From: a virus
DNA length: 59,943 nucleotides
Strand: one strand, 5' to 3'
Virus record (IMG/VR): IMGVR_UViG_3300036760_000042
Location: 1-59,943 of that record
The translations under genes were made by a program, and so were the position numbers. Below, piece by piece: positions 23,537 through 33,223 of this stretch. The notes under the pieces were generated by a model, which saw only the letters and a program-made list of their open reading frames with translations, was not told where the DNA came from and did no database searches. The first letter of the stretch is position 1, and the number at the start of each line of letters is the position of its first letter.

Positions 23537-25465
23537 GTGGCAACGCCGACACCGAAGCTGGGCAGATTCCGTCAGGAGATTCTCGAACCAGACGGGGACA
23601 TAGTTGCGACAGCGACCGTCCGGCGTAATCCTGCTGGCGCGTACCTGCTTGACGATGCCGCACCAACGAACACCGTGAGCGTCTATGACATCGGAGCGAT
23701 CCGGGTCCCTACGGCTGTCGAGATCGCTGGCGGCACGCAGCAGATACTCAAGATCGTCGACATCACCGGGATAGAGCGCTCTGACACGTGGACGGTGTCT
23801 GCGGTCAACGTGACGGCGACTCCTCCGACCGTGACGCTTGGTGGCGTGGCCCCTGCTGCTATCACAGGTAGCGGGAACAAGCACCCACGGCTTGTCATTG
23901 TAAGCCCGATCCCGACTACCTATGGAGACCCGACCGGCATAGCTACCGGAAGCAATCCAGCCACCAGCGACGGGACGAGCGGCGGGACTTCTGGAATTGT
24001 TGCCGACTACCTGCGTGCCGGGGCGTATGACGTGAAGGTGCTCTCGACCGACGCCACGTACATCTACTACTACGACATCATCGTCCCTCTCGTAACAGGT
24101 GGCCTTGCGTTCGATGTCACGGACGTACGCTTCGGGGCCAAGGGCGACAACAGCGCCAATGACGGGCCTGCAATCAACAAGGCGCTTGTAGAAGCCGGAA
24201 GGACTGCGACAGCAACGAACACCGGGGCTGTGGTTTGGCTGCCACCTGGGCTCTATCTGACAACGGAATCAATCGAGGTCCCAGACAACGTCGACCTCGT
24301 AGGGCAGTCCATGCACTCTGCAATCATCAAGGCCCAGACCGGCGTGACCAGTTATCTCGTGCGAGTTGGCGGGGCTTCTGGTGTAGCCAGAGGGTGCAGG
24401 GTCCACGGGGTCTACCTTGACGCCACAGCCGTTTCTGGGATTATTGGCCTGACAGTGCCGTCGGCCCCGAACATCAACACCGTGATTCGTCACTGCGGCA
24501 TAAGCACAACCTCCAACCACGCGATCTCGATGGGCAGCACTACTGCCGGTGCTGACTGGACCATCTCCGACTGCCTCCTGACAGCGACCGGGGCCTTCTC
24601 TGCCGTCCTGACCAACGGAGATATGAACTTCACCGTCAGGGAGTGTCTGATGTCCAACGCCGGGTCAGCCGTGGCGGCGGGGATGGTTGCCGTTGTTGGT
24701 GGCAGCGGAACGTGCCTGAGTGTTGAGGGTTCAGGATGGGCAGACCTGTTCAAACTCACCAGTGCCGCTGTCGTGAATGTTATCGGGTGCCGTTACACCA
24801 CAGGCGGCACTTCCACAACCAACGTCGTCAACATCGCCACTGGGTGTTACGCCAATGTCATCGGGTGCCTCAAGGGCGCGGCCACCAACCTCGTCATGAA
24901 CAATGCAACCCCATCCACGGACGCCAACGGCTTTTACCTGATGGGTGTGAGCGGGGCCATCCTGTCGTCGCTGACATCTCTCGTTGCAACAACCCCGATC
25001 CCGCAGACGTTCTCTGGCGGGCTGACTTCGAGCGGGACAACAACGCTCGCTGTTGTCAACGCTTCCGGGCTGGTTACTCTCAGCGGGGGCGTAACCTCGG
25101 CTGCTCTGCAGCCAGCCATAGTTAATCGGCTGCTTTCCCCATCAGAGAGCGTAGTCGCCGCGGCGACCATCAGCGTAACAAAGAACACCGTGCTCTTGAC
25201 TGGGGCTGCGCCGATAACCATATCGACGATCCAGATTGACGCCGGAGCGCCGACCTCGGCCCATGACGGATACCAAGTGATGTTCGTGAACGCCGGGTCT
25301 GCCACGTTCAGTTTCGATCAGACTGGGAACATCCTTGTGTCTGGTGGGGCTGGCGACACCGACATTACATCCGGTGCCACAACGCCGCAGACTGCCACGT
25401 TCAGGTATCTGCACAACCTGACGGGGTCGAAGTGGCTGCAGGTCGCGCCGAAGGCCGCGCACTAG
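23537..25465 (+). CDS. Tail spike/fibre with pectate-lyase beta-helix
   Basis: 642 residues; GTG with TAGGAG upstream. An N-terminal beta domain (1-190) probably attaches to the virion. FDVTDVRFGAKGDNSANDG near residue 195 is the typical entry into a pectate-lyase-like right-handed beta-helix, followed by AVVWLPPGLYLTTESIEV and many short Thr/Gly/Asn turns to about 460. The C-terminal part is Thr/Ser-rich. Likely receptor-binding or polysaccharide-degrading. Confidence 0.75.
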   Translation: MATPTPKLGRFRQEILEPDGDIVATATVRRNPAGAYLLDDAAPTNTVSVYDIGAIRVPTAVEIAGGTQQILKIVDITGIERSDTWTVSAVNVTATPPTVTLGGVAPAAITGSGNKHPRLVIVSPIPTTYGDPTGIATGSNPATSDGTSGGTSGIVADYLRAGAYDVKVLSTDATYIYYYDIIVPLVTGGLAFDVTDVRFGAKGDNSANDGPAINKALVEAGRTATATNTGAVVWLPPGLYLTTESIEVPDNVDLVGQSMHSAIIKAQTGVTSYLVRVGGASGVARGCRVHGVYLDATAVSGIIGLTVPSAPNINTVIRHCGISTTSNHAISMGSTTAGADWTISDCLLTATGAFSAVLTNGDMNFTVRECLMSNAGSAVAAGMVAVVGGSGTCLSVEGSGWADLFKLTSAAVVNVIGCRYTTGGTSTTNVVNIATGCYANVIGCLKGAATNLVMNNATPSTDANGFYLMGVSGAILSSLTSLVATTPIPQTFSGGLTSSGTTTLAVVNASGLVTLSGGVTSAALQPAIVNRLLSPSESVVAAATISVTKNTVLLTGAAPITISTIQIDAGAPTSAHDGYQVMFVNAGSATFSFDQTGNILVSGGAGDTDITSGATTPQTATFRYLHNLTGSKWLQVAPKAAH

Positions 25466-25469
25466 CGTC

Positions 25470-27470
25470 ATGGCCACCCAAGCGCGGCCTCGTATCCCGC
25501 TGGACCAAGGACTCAACTTGGCCAGCCCCCATTCGGACATGAAGGCCGGGGAACTGAAGATCGCCCGCAACTACATGTACCTGCCGGGTACGACCTACCT
25601 CACGGCCCTGAGGGGGCGCAGAACCATCGCGACCATCGGCCTGCCTATCACAGGACTTGCGTGGGTTAAGTTCAGGTCTGGGACTGCCTACCTCGTGGCC
25701 TCTGCCGGGAGCGCATACTACGCGGCGACCGCTGACGGGGCCAGCGCGTTCTCGTCGGTCTCGACGCTCACGGCTGCCGCCGGAAAGATGCAGGGCTTCT
25801 ACTCGGACCACACCGACCGCGCCTACTTCATCGACGGCGCGAACCGCATGAGGGTGTGGACTGGTAGCGGCTCGATGCGGAACGCCGGACTGCAGACCCC
25901 TTCGTCGGGGACCGTCGCGTGGGCCGCTACAGGGACAAACTACCCGCAGGACAGCACGTTTTACTACGCGCACAGCGAGTACGACTCGACAAACGACATC
26001 GAAAGCCCACTGTGCACTCCTGCGCAGAGCGTTGCGACTGCGGACGACGGGTCGTTCCGGTACACGTTCCCTACGACCACCACGAACGGCTCCGACTTCG
26101 ACAAGTACCGCGTCTACAAGACCCAGCATGGCGGCAACGTCTTTTACCGCGTGGGGACAATCGCGAAGACGACGACTGTGTGGATTGACGGAACAGACGC
26201 TGCCGGTACCGGTACGCCGGTAGCTAACGCCGCCATCTTAGGCACAGGATTCACCACCATCGACGATGAGTTTCTCTCGACCAAGGAGTTCTCCCCTATG
26301 GTCGGGCAAGGCCTGAGGACGAATACGGTCACGGCCACAGGGCTTCCTCCGGTGGGGTCAATCGGAGGGTTTTTCCAAGGAGTGTTTTGGGTGTCTGGAG
26401 TTGCTGGGTATCCGCACCACGTCTACTGGAGCAATGAGTTCCAGCCAGAGACATTCAGTCCAGTGAACTTCATGCCCATCGGTAACGATTTCGGAGACCC
26501 GGTGACGGCGGGCGGTGTCTGCAACGACCGGCAGATTTTCTTCACGACCAACAGCATCTACCGGCTCAACGCATGGCCAAGCGTGGTTGACCCGGGGTTT
26601 GGCCTTGGCTCGGTGAGGCGCGAAGAGGTCACCAAAGACCACGGCTGCATCGCGAAGCGGTCGGTGACCAACTTCGGCGTCGGCCAGCCAAACAACCGAC
26701 TGTTCTACCTGTCAACTCGCGGCCCTATGGTTACGGATGGTTATGGGACGTGGCCTCTGCATGCAGACCTCGACTGGTCAAACCGCATCATCAACCCGGC
26801 CTATGCGAAGAATGCCGTCGCGGTAAACTACCCGAAGTACCAGCAGGTGTGGCTGTTCTGCCCGAGCAGGACCTCGACGACCAACGACATCGCGTTCATC
26901 TACCACTACGACTCCTCCCACATCAAGCACTCGGAGACAGTCGCGGTGGGCAAATGGATGGGACCGGCGCACGTCAGGTGCTCTGCCGCAGTGCTCGGCC
27001 TGGAAGAGAATACCGAAGGCGTGATGTACGTCGCCGACGCAGACGGGAGCGGGAAGATATATCAGGAAGACGACGGCGGGAGCGATGACCAACTGTACGA
27101 CGATGCTTCCGGTGGAATCTGGGCCGAGTGGGAGACTGGAGACTGGCCCCTTGGCGCAGAGAGCACCGAGAAGCGGGCGCGGCGTGTGTTCCTCAGCATC
27201 GTCGGGTCGGACGCATACAAGCCACGACTCTCATTTGCGAAGTCCAAAGCGACCAAGGAAGACCATGTTGCCCTGACGCTCATAACCGAGTCCGGGTCAG
27301 AAGAGATGGCTATTGGCAGGTCGAACTCAAAGCAGATGAAGACGCGCACGTACCGTGGCGGCATCTGGCGTACTGGGTCTCACATGCGATTCCACAGCAA
27401 CTATGTCGGCACCGGGGAGCACTCCGTGGCGACCATCGAGATCGAAGTCGAAGAGATGGGCGAGGCGTGA
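25470..27470 (+). CDS. Beta-propeller tail nozzle-like protein
   Basis: 666 residues. RIPLDQGLNLASPHSDMKAG and ARNYMYLPGTTYLTALRGRR near the start, then repeated beta blades: GLAWVKFRSGTAYLVASAGS, DRAYFIDGANRMRVWTG, DRQIFFTTNSIYRLNAW, NNRLFYLSTRGPMVTDG. This is the pattern of podovirus nozzle or stabilisation proteins that plug the tail tip. It overlaps the next gene by 4 bases. Confidence 0.65.
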   Translation: MATQARPRIPLDQGLNLASPHSDMKAGELKIARNYMYLPGTTYLTALRGRRTIATIGLPITGLAWVKFRSGTAYLVASAGSAYYAATADGASAFSSVSTLTAAAGKMQGFYSDHTDRAYFIDGANRMRVWTGSGSMRNAGLQTPSSGTVAWAATGTNYPQDSTFYYAHSEYDSTNDIESPLCTPAQSVATADDGSFRYTFPTTTTNGSDFDKYRVYKTQHGGNVFYRVGTIAKTTTVWIDGTDAAGTGTPVANAAILGTGFTTIDDEFLSTKEFSPMVGQGLRTNTVTATGLPPVGSIGGFFQGVFWVSGVAGYPHHVYWSNEFQPETFSPVNFMPIGNDFGDPVTAGGVCNDRQIFFTTNSIYRLNAWPSVVDPGFGLGSVRREEVTKDHGCIAKRSVTNFGVGQPNNRLFYLSTRGPMVTDGYGTWPLHADLDWSNRIINPAYAKNAVAVNYPKYQQVWLFCPSRTSTTNDIAFIYHYDSSHIKHSETVAVGKWMGPAHVRCSAAVLGLEENTEGVMYVADADGSGKIYQEDDGGSDDQLYDDASGGIWAEWETGDWPLGAESTEKRARRVFLSIVGSDAYKPRLSFAKSKATKEDHVALTLITESGSEEMAIGRSNSKQMKTRTYRGGIWRTGSHMRFHSNYVGTGEHSVATIEIEVEEMGEA

Positions 27471-30001
27471 CCACTATCCCGCTGCCAAGACTGCCTCGGC
27501 GGCAGGGGAAGGGCCTCTCTAGCTGGGACGAGATGTCGGCCTACGGGTCTGAGGTCGACAAGACGCTCAAGGACATCGTCAACTCGCTCTCCGCTGCCGG
27601 GAGGCTGCTCCAGAGGCTTACCGCAAACACTACGCCGCTCCTCGGCCACGGGCTGACGTTTGATGCCACCCTGCCTTCGGACTTGGCGGCGAGCAAGGCG
27701 GCGGGGACATCTGAGTTTGCCTCCCACGTCGACCACGTCCACCGGTTCCCGACCTCGCTGATGGAGTACACGCACAGCGACCGTCTCACTCTCACTTCAG
27801 ATGGAGCGGACCTAACCCTAACGCCGTCTCGCGCACTCAGCGATGTAATCTTTAACACTCAGGCTGGCCTCCCGATGCTGCGGCTGCATTCGGAATGGGT
27901 CGAGGGGTTCACCACCGCAGGCGCGGTGGTGACTGGCCATGCTTTGATTGGGCGCGGCGCTCCATTCCCATACGACCCTGACCCGCTACCGACATCCATT
28001 CTGAGGTTGTACGACAGTTGCTCTCTGCAAATCCTTGAGTCGGCAGATCCAGTCTATGGGCTTGCGATAGGCACTGGGCTGGACATTGTAATAAATGTTG
28101 ATGCACCAATGGGTGGTCAAACGTGTACTGCCGTAAGTGCTGTCCTTAACTACTTCACCCCGTTTGACCCTGACCACTTCGGAGGGGATGGCTGGGCCAG
28201 CACCGTAGGGCTGTTCAGGGCGCACGGGTCAGTCGGCGTCACCCTTGGTGGCTACGGCGAGTTTTCCGCAATCACAGCAGAACTCGATATACTGCTCACA
28301 GCACCCTCGCCTGCATGGGCGAACGTCACAGGCCTTGATATCGGGGGGCCGTTCCCAGATCGTGGCAGCGGTCTGGATATTTCTGGGCAAGTACCTCTCC
28401 GCAGCTATGGCATCCTCGTTAGAACCCCTGGTAATGGGACAACGAATTGGGCCGGGGTGTTCAACGGAGATGTTCAGGTTACTGATACCAACAAGTTAAT
28501 CTTCGGGGGAACCTACACAGCGCCGGGGTTCGCTGACGGGAGTGTAGCCAAGGGCATCAATTCGATTGCCCGTGGAGCAACGACAACCAACTTGATTGTC
28601 CAGCTAAACTCGGCCAACGAGTACGACATCCGTGCCAATTCGCTTGCTCCAGTTGCATCGGCAACAGCCAAGTCGCTGGGCCTGATAACGACTCAGGGTT
28701 GGGCCAGCATGTTCTTGGCAGACGCCGGGACGAAAACGCTGAAGCTGCTGGCGGCGAACTCTGGATCAGCGGGTGATTGGACGCTCACCCTCGACGTAGC
28801 GGGTGGCAATCGGACGCTGAGTTTCGGCGCTGGGGGAGCACTCCTCACCGACCGCCTCACGAGCGCGGGGGCGACGGTTGGGACGACGCTCGCCCTGACA
28901 TCGACCGCAACCATTGCCACCCTGACATGCAGCGTGGCAACGCTTCGGTTAGCCACTGTAACAGCGTTTGAACCAACAACAACGAATGTCCAAACGTGGG
29001 GCTCTAATATCAGACGCCCACTGAAGATATTCGCCGGGTCTGGCGGGATAGATTCAACAGGCGTCATTACATTGGGAGCGGCGGCAACAATTACAGGAAG
29101 TGTAATCCCAACGCTTGATAACACATCTTACTGTGGGGATGCCACGCACCGCTGGTTCGGCCTGTTCTCCACACAAATATTTCTTGCTGATGTAACAGCC
29201 CCGGCTTACAATGTGTCGCTTGTTTCGGTATCAGCAGGTGCCGGATTCACCGCTGACCGCGAACTCTCATTGATTCTTGACGACTCTAACCGCACTTTAA
29301 CGCTCACCGGCAACGCCACCCTGAACCAGGATGTCTCAACCGCCGGGAGCCCCGAGTTTGTCGATCTCAACCTGAACGACACGGCTTCAGCCTTCCGCAC
29401 AACACTTCGCAGCACGAGTTCTACCGCCCTTACCGCCGACCGCGTGCTGACGCTCGACGTGGTGAACGCGGCGCGGACGCTGAAGCTCTCCGGCAACGCC
29501 ACCCTGGACCAGGATGTCTCAACTATCGCAGACGCCTCATTCAACACCCTGAAGCTCGCAGACTCCTTGAAGCTCCTCGACATCGGCACGGCGAAATACC
29601 TCGTCCTGAAGTCGAACTCCACCGCCGACATGACGGCAGATCGCACCCTGACTGTAGACATGGCAAATCAGTCATGGACAGTAACCTTCAACGGGAGTCC
29701 GACTCTTGGAGACTGGTTCAACCAGGACGAGAAGACGACGGCCTCGCCAACCCACGTCGGCATGACGCTAACGGGGGATCTGTCGGTTCAGGGCAACACG
29801 ACCATCGGGAACGCTTCTTCAGACACACTCCGAATCAACGCCGGGAGTGCGGCAGGTGCGCCTTCCACTACGGCGGGTACGGCAATCGCGAATTATTATG
29901 GGAGCAGCGCCACGAACTTCCTTGGCGATCCATCCAAGTGGCTAATCATTACGGCAAGCGATGGCGTCCAATATACGATTCCGCTGTACCCTGCGGCATA
30001 G
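27467..30001 (+). CDS. Repeat-containing tail fibre protein
   Basis: 844 residues; GTG 27467 overlaps the preceding stop (GTGA). A helical start (WDEMSAYGSEVDKTLKDIVN), a long beta region, then from about residue 420 degenerate copies of a fibre repeat. These have the form ADR-x-L-(T/S)-L-(D/I) then NRTL-x-L-x-G-NATL-x-QDVST, common in phage trimeric fibres. The end is a polar LIITASDGVQYTIPLYPAA cap. Probably the receptor-binding fibre. Confidence 0.75.
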   Translation: MTTIPLPRLPRRQGKGLSSWDEMSAYGSEVDKTLKDIVNSLSAAGRLLQRLTANTTPLLGHGLTFDATLPSDLAASKAAGTSEFASHVDHVHRFPTSLMEYTHSDRLTLTSDGADLTLTPSRALSDVIFNTQAGLPMLRLHSEWVEGFTTAGAVVTGHALIGRGAPFPYDPDPLPTSILRLYDSCSLQILESADPVYGLAIGTGLDIVINVDAPMGGQTCTAVSAVLNYFTPFDPDHFGGDGWASTVGLFRAHGSVGVTLGGYGEFSAITAELDILLTAPSPAWANVTGLDIGGPFPDRGSGLDISGQVPLRSYGILVRTPGNGTTNWAGVFNGDVQVTDTNKLIFGGTYTAPGFADGSVAKGINSIARGATTTNLIVQLNSANEYDIRANSLAPVASATAKSLGLITTQGWASMFLADAGTKTLKLLAANSGSAGDWTLTLDVAGGNRTLSFGAGGALLTDRLTSAGATVGTTLALTSTATIATLTCSVATLRLATVTAFEPTTTNVQTWGSNIRRPLKIFAGSGGIDSTGVITLGAAATITGSVIPTLDNTSYCGDATHRWFGLFSTQIFLADVTAPAYNVSLVSVSAGAGFTADRELSLILDDSNRTLTLTGNATLNQDVSTAGSPEFVDLNLNDTASAFRTTLRSTSSTALTADRVLTLDVVNAARTLKLSGNATLDQDVSTIADASFNTLKLADSLKLLDIGTAKYLVLKSNSTADMTADRTLTVDMANQSWTVTFNGSPTLGDWFNQDEKTTASPTHVGMTLTGDLSVQGNTTIGNASSDTLRINAGSAAGAPSTTAGTAIANYYGSSATNFLGDPSKWLIITASDGVQYTIPLYPAA
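29245..29731 (+). repeat. Degenerate fibre repeat, about three units
   Basis: Three units of roughly 50-60 codons are recognisable from their ADRxLT...TL core, at about 29245..29380, 29430..29540 and 29620..29731. GNATLNQDVST and GNATLDQDVST mark the ends of the first two. A weaker relative lies near 28770. Confidence 0.6.
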
Positions 30002-30010
30002 GAGTCAAAC

Positions 30011-30076
30011 ATGACCCTCACCGATCTCGAAGACATCATCAGAACGCTGGCCAAACTTTCTGGGAGAATCGCATGA
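30011..30076 (+). CDS. Putative 21-residue leader peptide
   Basis: ATG 30011 has AGGAG eight bases upstream, and the 21-codon frame ends in a TGA overlapping the next ATG (ATGA). The product is MTLTDLEDIIRTLAKLSGRI plus a final Ala. It begins like the downstream protein (MTL...), so it may be a duplicated start serving as a translational leader. Confidence 0.45.
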   Translation: MTLTDLEDIIRTLAKLSGRIA

Positions 30077-30333
30077 CACTCGACCTCAAACTCGAACCCA
30101 TCGAACTTTCCCTCCTCGTGGCCCACCTGAGCCGCCAAGACGTGATGATCCCTCAACTCTGGTCTGCGCCGATGGTGCGGCTCCAGACGAAGGTTGCCGC
30201 ACTAGCCCAGCGGGCGGCAGAAGAGGCCCAGAGCACAGGGCGGGCGCAGGGGCCGACTCCCGATGTCTCCCCATCGGTGAGCGCCCCTGCGCCTATATTT
30301 GAGGCAGGAGAGGCTCTGGATGGGGCTGACTGA
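30073..30333 (+). CDS. Hypothetical protein, 86 aa
   Basis: ATG 30073 with GGGAG upstream, coupled to the tiny frame before it. First half helical (LKLEPIELSLLVAHLSRQDV), a second helix (LQTKVAALAQRAAEEAQS), then a Pro/Ala-rich tail. No family recognised. Confidence 0.65.
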   Translation: MTLDLKLEPIELSLLVAHLSRQDVMIPQLWSAPMVRLQTKVAALAQRAAEEAQSTGRAQGPTPDVSPSVSAPAPIFEAGEALDGAD

Positions 30334-31429
30334 GTACTTAGGGGCGCACCGCAACGAGAATGCCGAAGACAGGTACCGCAACCGCCTGTCCGGCATCGCT
30401 GGGCCGAAGGAGTATCTCAAGCGGGCAGACCGCAACGAGGCCATCCTTAACGCTCTGCAGGAGCCGTTCTTTGCCGCCCAGCAGCGGGCCTCCCAGTCGG
30501 GGGCCGACACGCTCCGCAGGGTCCTTGGCGGTGACATCGGCCAGATGGGCGGTGCCCCTGAGCTTGCCGCCTCCCTTGGCCTCGATGAGGTCGGTAACCG
30601 GGACCCCAGACCACCGGTTCTGGACAAGAACTACCGGGACAACGCAGTTCTGCTGGACAAGGGTAGGGTGCGCAGCGGGGATAACGACAGGCCGTCAGCC
30701 AAAAAGCAAATGCTTCGGCATATGTTGAGCGACTCCAGCTTGGTGTTGCCACTAGGCCCCAACAACCTCCAAGGGCCGAAGGAGTTTCTTGGTGGCCTCT
30801 TCCACAACGACCCACGGGTTGACCGGCAGGACGAGGGCTGGAGGGCGCGGAAGCCACCGGCCACGTGGCGGGACGACTCTCAGATGTCGCCAGAGGGCGT
30901 CGGATTCGACCCCTACGGACAGCCTGGCAAGCGCATCACGAGCCGCTCGATGACAAACCTCGGCGACTTCAGGCTGACGCCGGATGCCATTGATGGCCCC
31001 GGGGCCATTGCCAATGCGCAGAAGCAACTGAACTCTGACGCATGGCGGAGCTTCTACCAGCAGGCCATCCAGAGCGGGATGGAGGAGGCCGGACTGAGCC
31101 AAGAGGCGCAACTGGCGGGGATGGCTGGCCAGCCGTGGGTCCAGAAGCCGATAGGCATGAGTGTCTGGGGGCCGTTCATCCATGACCTGCTGATGAAGGC
31201 GGCGCAGTACGGTATGGGCGGCATCGGAGGCGGGGCCGGGGCAGCCGCAGGCGCGGCAGGAGGCGCAGCAGGAGGCGCGGCAGGCGCGGGTGGCGGCTTC
31301 AACCTGTCCAGCATGATGAATGGCGCTGGTGGCGGCTTCGATTATTCGTCGCTCATGAACATGGCCCAACAGCAGCAGCCCCGGCAGCAAAACCAAGACA
31401 TGAGGCCAAGGTACGGCCCGTATCAGTAG
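30320..31429 (+). CDS. Putative ejection/internal virion protein, 369 aa
   Basis: ATG 30320 (GGAGAGG upstream). The N-terminus contains RNRLSGIAGPKEYLKRADRN, closely matched in the next gene. The middle is polar; the end is a Gly/Ala-rich hydrophobic stretch (GGIGGGAGAAAGAAGGAAGG) followed by Met/Gln repeats. Small, Gly/Ala-rich proteins between fibre and giant ejection protein are typical pilot or inner-core proteins. The role is inferred. Confidence 0.6.
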   Translation: MGLTEYLGAHRNENAEDRYRNRLSGIAGPKEYLKRADRNEAILNALQEPFFAAQQRASQSGADTLRRVLGGDIGQMGGAPELAASLGLDEVGNRDPRPPVLDKNYRDNAVLLDKGRVRSGDNDRPSAKKQMLRHMLSDSSLVLPLGPNNLQGPKEFLGGLFHNDPRVDRQDEGWRARKPPATWRDDSQMSPEGVGFDPYGQPGKRITSRSMTNLGDFRLTPDAIDGPGAIANAQKQLNSDAWRSFYQQAIQSGMEEAGLSQEAQLAGMAGQPWVQKPIGMSVWGPFIHDLLMKAAQYGMGGIGGGAGAAAGAAGGAAGGAAGAGGGFNLSSMMNGAGGGFDYSSLMNMAQQQQPRQQNQDMRPRYGPYQ

Positions 31430-31438
31430 GGGTGGACT

Positions 31439-32011
31439 ATGGGTGCAGCAGGGACATCGGCGGGCGGCGGACTCGGTAGCATCTTCACCAACTGGGGCAG
31501 CTACCTCTCGGGTCGACGTGCGGCTGGGGACGCAAGCCGGATGCGCGGTCGGCTGTCTGGAATGACCGGCCCGAAGGAGTTCTGGAAGCGCACTGACCAG
31601 TTCCTCCCGAAGAACATCAGGGCGCAAGAGATGGGCCGGGCCAGCGCAGCAGATGCGCTTGCAGGTCAGGAAGCCAATCAGCTTGCCAGCATCAACACCG
31701 CCGCTGGGCGCTCTGGGCTTGGCGGGAGCGGTGCGTATCTAATGGCTCGGGCGGGCGCGATGCAGGGCCGTCAAAGCGGGCTGAATCAGGCGCTCATGCA
31801 GAAGTATCAGCAGGCGATGGCAGAGGCCCAGAAGCAGGCGCGGATTTCGCAGATGGGTCAGGCAAAGGCTCTCGCATCGGTGCCCTCCACCGACGGCGGG
31901 TCGTTCTGGGAGGCACCGCTCGGGTTCGTGGGCGACCTCCTGAACAGCTATCAGGGTCCGTCGGGGGGTGGTGGCGGGGGCGGAATGATGAAGGGCATGG
32001 GCGGCGGCTAG
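31439..32011 (+). CDS. Putative ejection protein, 190 aa, paralogue of its neighbour
   Basis: ATG 31439. The segment GRLSGMTGPKEFWKRTDQFL parallels the preceding protein, indicating tandem duplication. A helical core (AADALAGQEANQLASINTAA; LMQKYQQAMAEAQKQARISQ) resembles P22 gp7-like pilot proteins. The tail is Gly/Met-rich. Inference from composition and position. Confidence 0.6.
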   Translation: MGAAGTSAGGGLGSIFTNWGSYLSGRRAAGDASRMRGRLSGMTGPKEFWKRTDQFLPKNIRAQEMGRASAADALAGQEANQLASINTAAGRSGLGGSGAYLMARAGAMQGRQSGLNQALMQKYQQAMAEAQKQARISQMGQAKALASVPSTDGGSFWEAPLGFVGDLLNSYQGPSGGGGGGGMMKGMGGG

Positions 32012-32020
32012 GGGGTAGCG

Positions 32021-33208
32021 ATGGGGTTCATGGACCAGATGCAGCGACCCGTTCGGTTTGGGCCGCAGTTCGACTACGGTGGAGAACCACAGCAGGACGA
32101 TGGCGCGAGCGTACTGCGAGACCTCGGCGTGGGCCAGCCGTCAGCCCCGCAAGAGGACCCCGAGTATGCCGCTCGCATGCAGAGGAATCAGGATACCCGC
32201 CAGCACCGTGGCGACATCATGGCCCAGTTGGACCAGATGCTGAGTCAGCCGCGCCCCCAACAGCCGAACATGAAGCCGTCGTTCATGCAGACGATGGGTA
32301 TGGCGGCCCTGCCGGGCCTCGGGCAGGTATTCGCGAGCAACCGCATGCGCCCGTACCAGCAGGCCATGGAGCAGCGCCAAGGCGGCATAGAGGACCTCAC
32401 GGCACGGCTGGGGCTGTATCCAGACCCCGGGGAGAACAACTACCGCGCTGGTGGGCAGGGAGCTATCTTCGGTGAATACGGGAACACCAAGCTGCTTCCG
32501 CAACAGCCAGGACTGCCGCCGAACCCATGGGATACATTGAACACCCCCGGAGGATTCCGTAAGCGCAACGCGGACAACACCGACTGGGAGTTTGTGGAAA
32601 CCGACCCCGACCGCAGCAGAGACTACGCCTCAGAAGGAACGAGCTTCGGGTACCGGATGCGCGGGATCAACCGCTACGAGCCGGGCGACCCGAGGTACGC
32701 TCAAGAAGAGAAGGTGGTGGGGCGGTTCAGGCAGTTCAATCAAACAGAAGACGAGAGCGCAGAAGAGCGGCGAGTCGGCGATGGGGCAGCAAAGGCCGAA
32801 AGAGAGAAGATCGAGTCCAAAAACTACGGGGGCGCGACGTTGACCCCGGAGCAAGAGCAGCAAATCAGCCGGGCGAGGTTCGCTGCGATAGACTCGCTCC
32901 GGGCCATCATGGAGCAGCGCCGGGCGGCAGCAGCAAACCCCCATGCCCTGAACCCCGGAGGGGCGGTGTCCACCGGCAACCCGGACATGGACGCCTACCT
33001 GCAAGAGCACCCAGAGATGTTGAACATCCCCCCGGACCAGCGCAACGCCGCCATCAAGGCCCGGCTGCTCGCGGAAGAGGGAGCCGGTGGCGGGGGCCAG
33101 CGGAATAACCCTCCGTCACCGTGGCTGCAGAATCCGGGCGAGCCACAGTTCGACCCCAACGACTTCTCCTCGTACATGCGTCGTCGAGGCGGTAGCCCCA
33201 CCCCATAG
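32021..33208 (+). CDS. Hypothetical virion protein, 395 aa
   Basis: ATG 32021. Gln/Met/Pro-rich N-terminal half (DIMAQLDQMLSQPRPQQPNM; MRPYQQAMEQRQGGIEDL), a charged coiled coil near 245-300 (EESAEERR-type, KAEREKIESKN), and a Gly/Pro/Asn tail. It lies directly before the giant protein and is probably packaged with it. No family recognised. Confidence 0.6.
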   Translation: MGFMDQMQRPVRFGPQFDYGGEPQQDDGASVLRDLGVGQPSAPQEDPEYAARMQRNQDTRQHRGDIMAQLDQMLSQPRPQQPNMKPSFMQTMGMAALPGLGQVFASNRMRPYQQAMEQRQGGIEDLTARLGLYPDPGENNYRAGGQGAIFGEYGNTKLLPQQPGLPPNPWDTLNTPGGFRKRNADNTDWEFVETDPDRSRDYASEGTSFGYRMRGINRYEPGDPRYAQEEKVVGRFRQFNQTEDESAEERRVGDGAAKAEREKIESKNYGGATLTPEQEQQISRARFAAIDSLRAIMEQRRAAAANPHALNPGGAVSTGNPDMDAYLQEHPEMLNIPPDQRNAAIKARLLAEEGAGGGGQRNNPPSPWLQNPGEPQFDPNDFSSYMRRRGGSPTP

Positions 33209-33223
33209 AAGGAGGGGCCGCAG

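Noticed and set aside
27128-27466. Upstream extension of the fibre gene frame
   Set aside because: It lies in the nozzle gene in another frame, lacks an SD and is Arg/His-rich; the GTG at 27467 overlapping the preceding stop is the better start.
30752-31627. 291-codon frame opposite the ejection genes
   Set aside because: Covers two plus-strand genes with good starts; composition is that of an antisense shadow.
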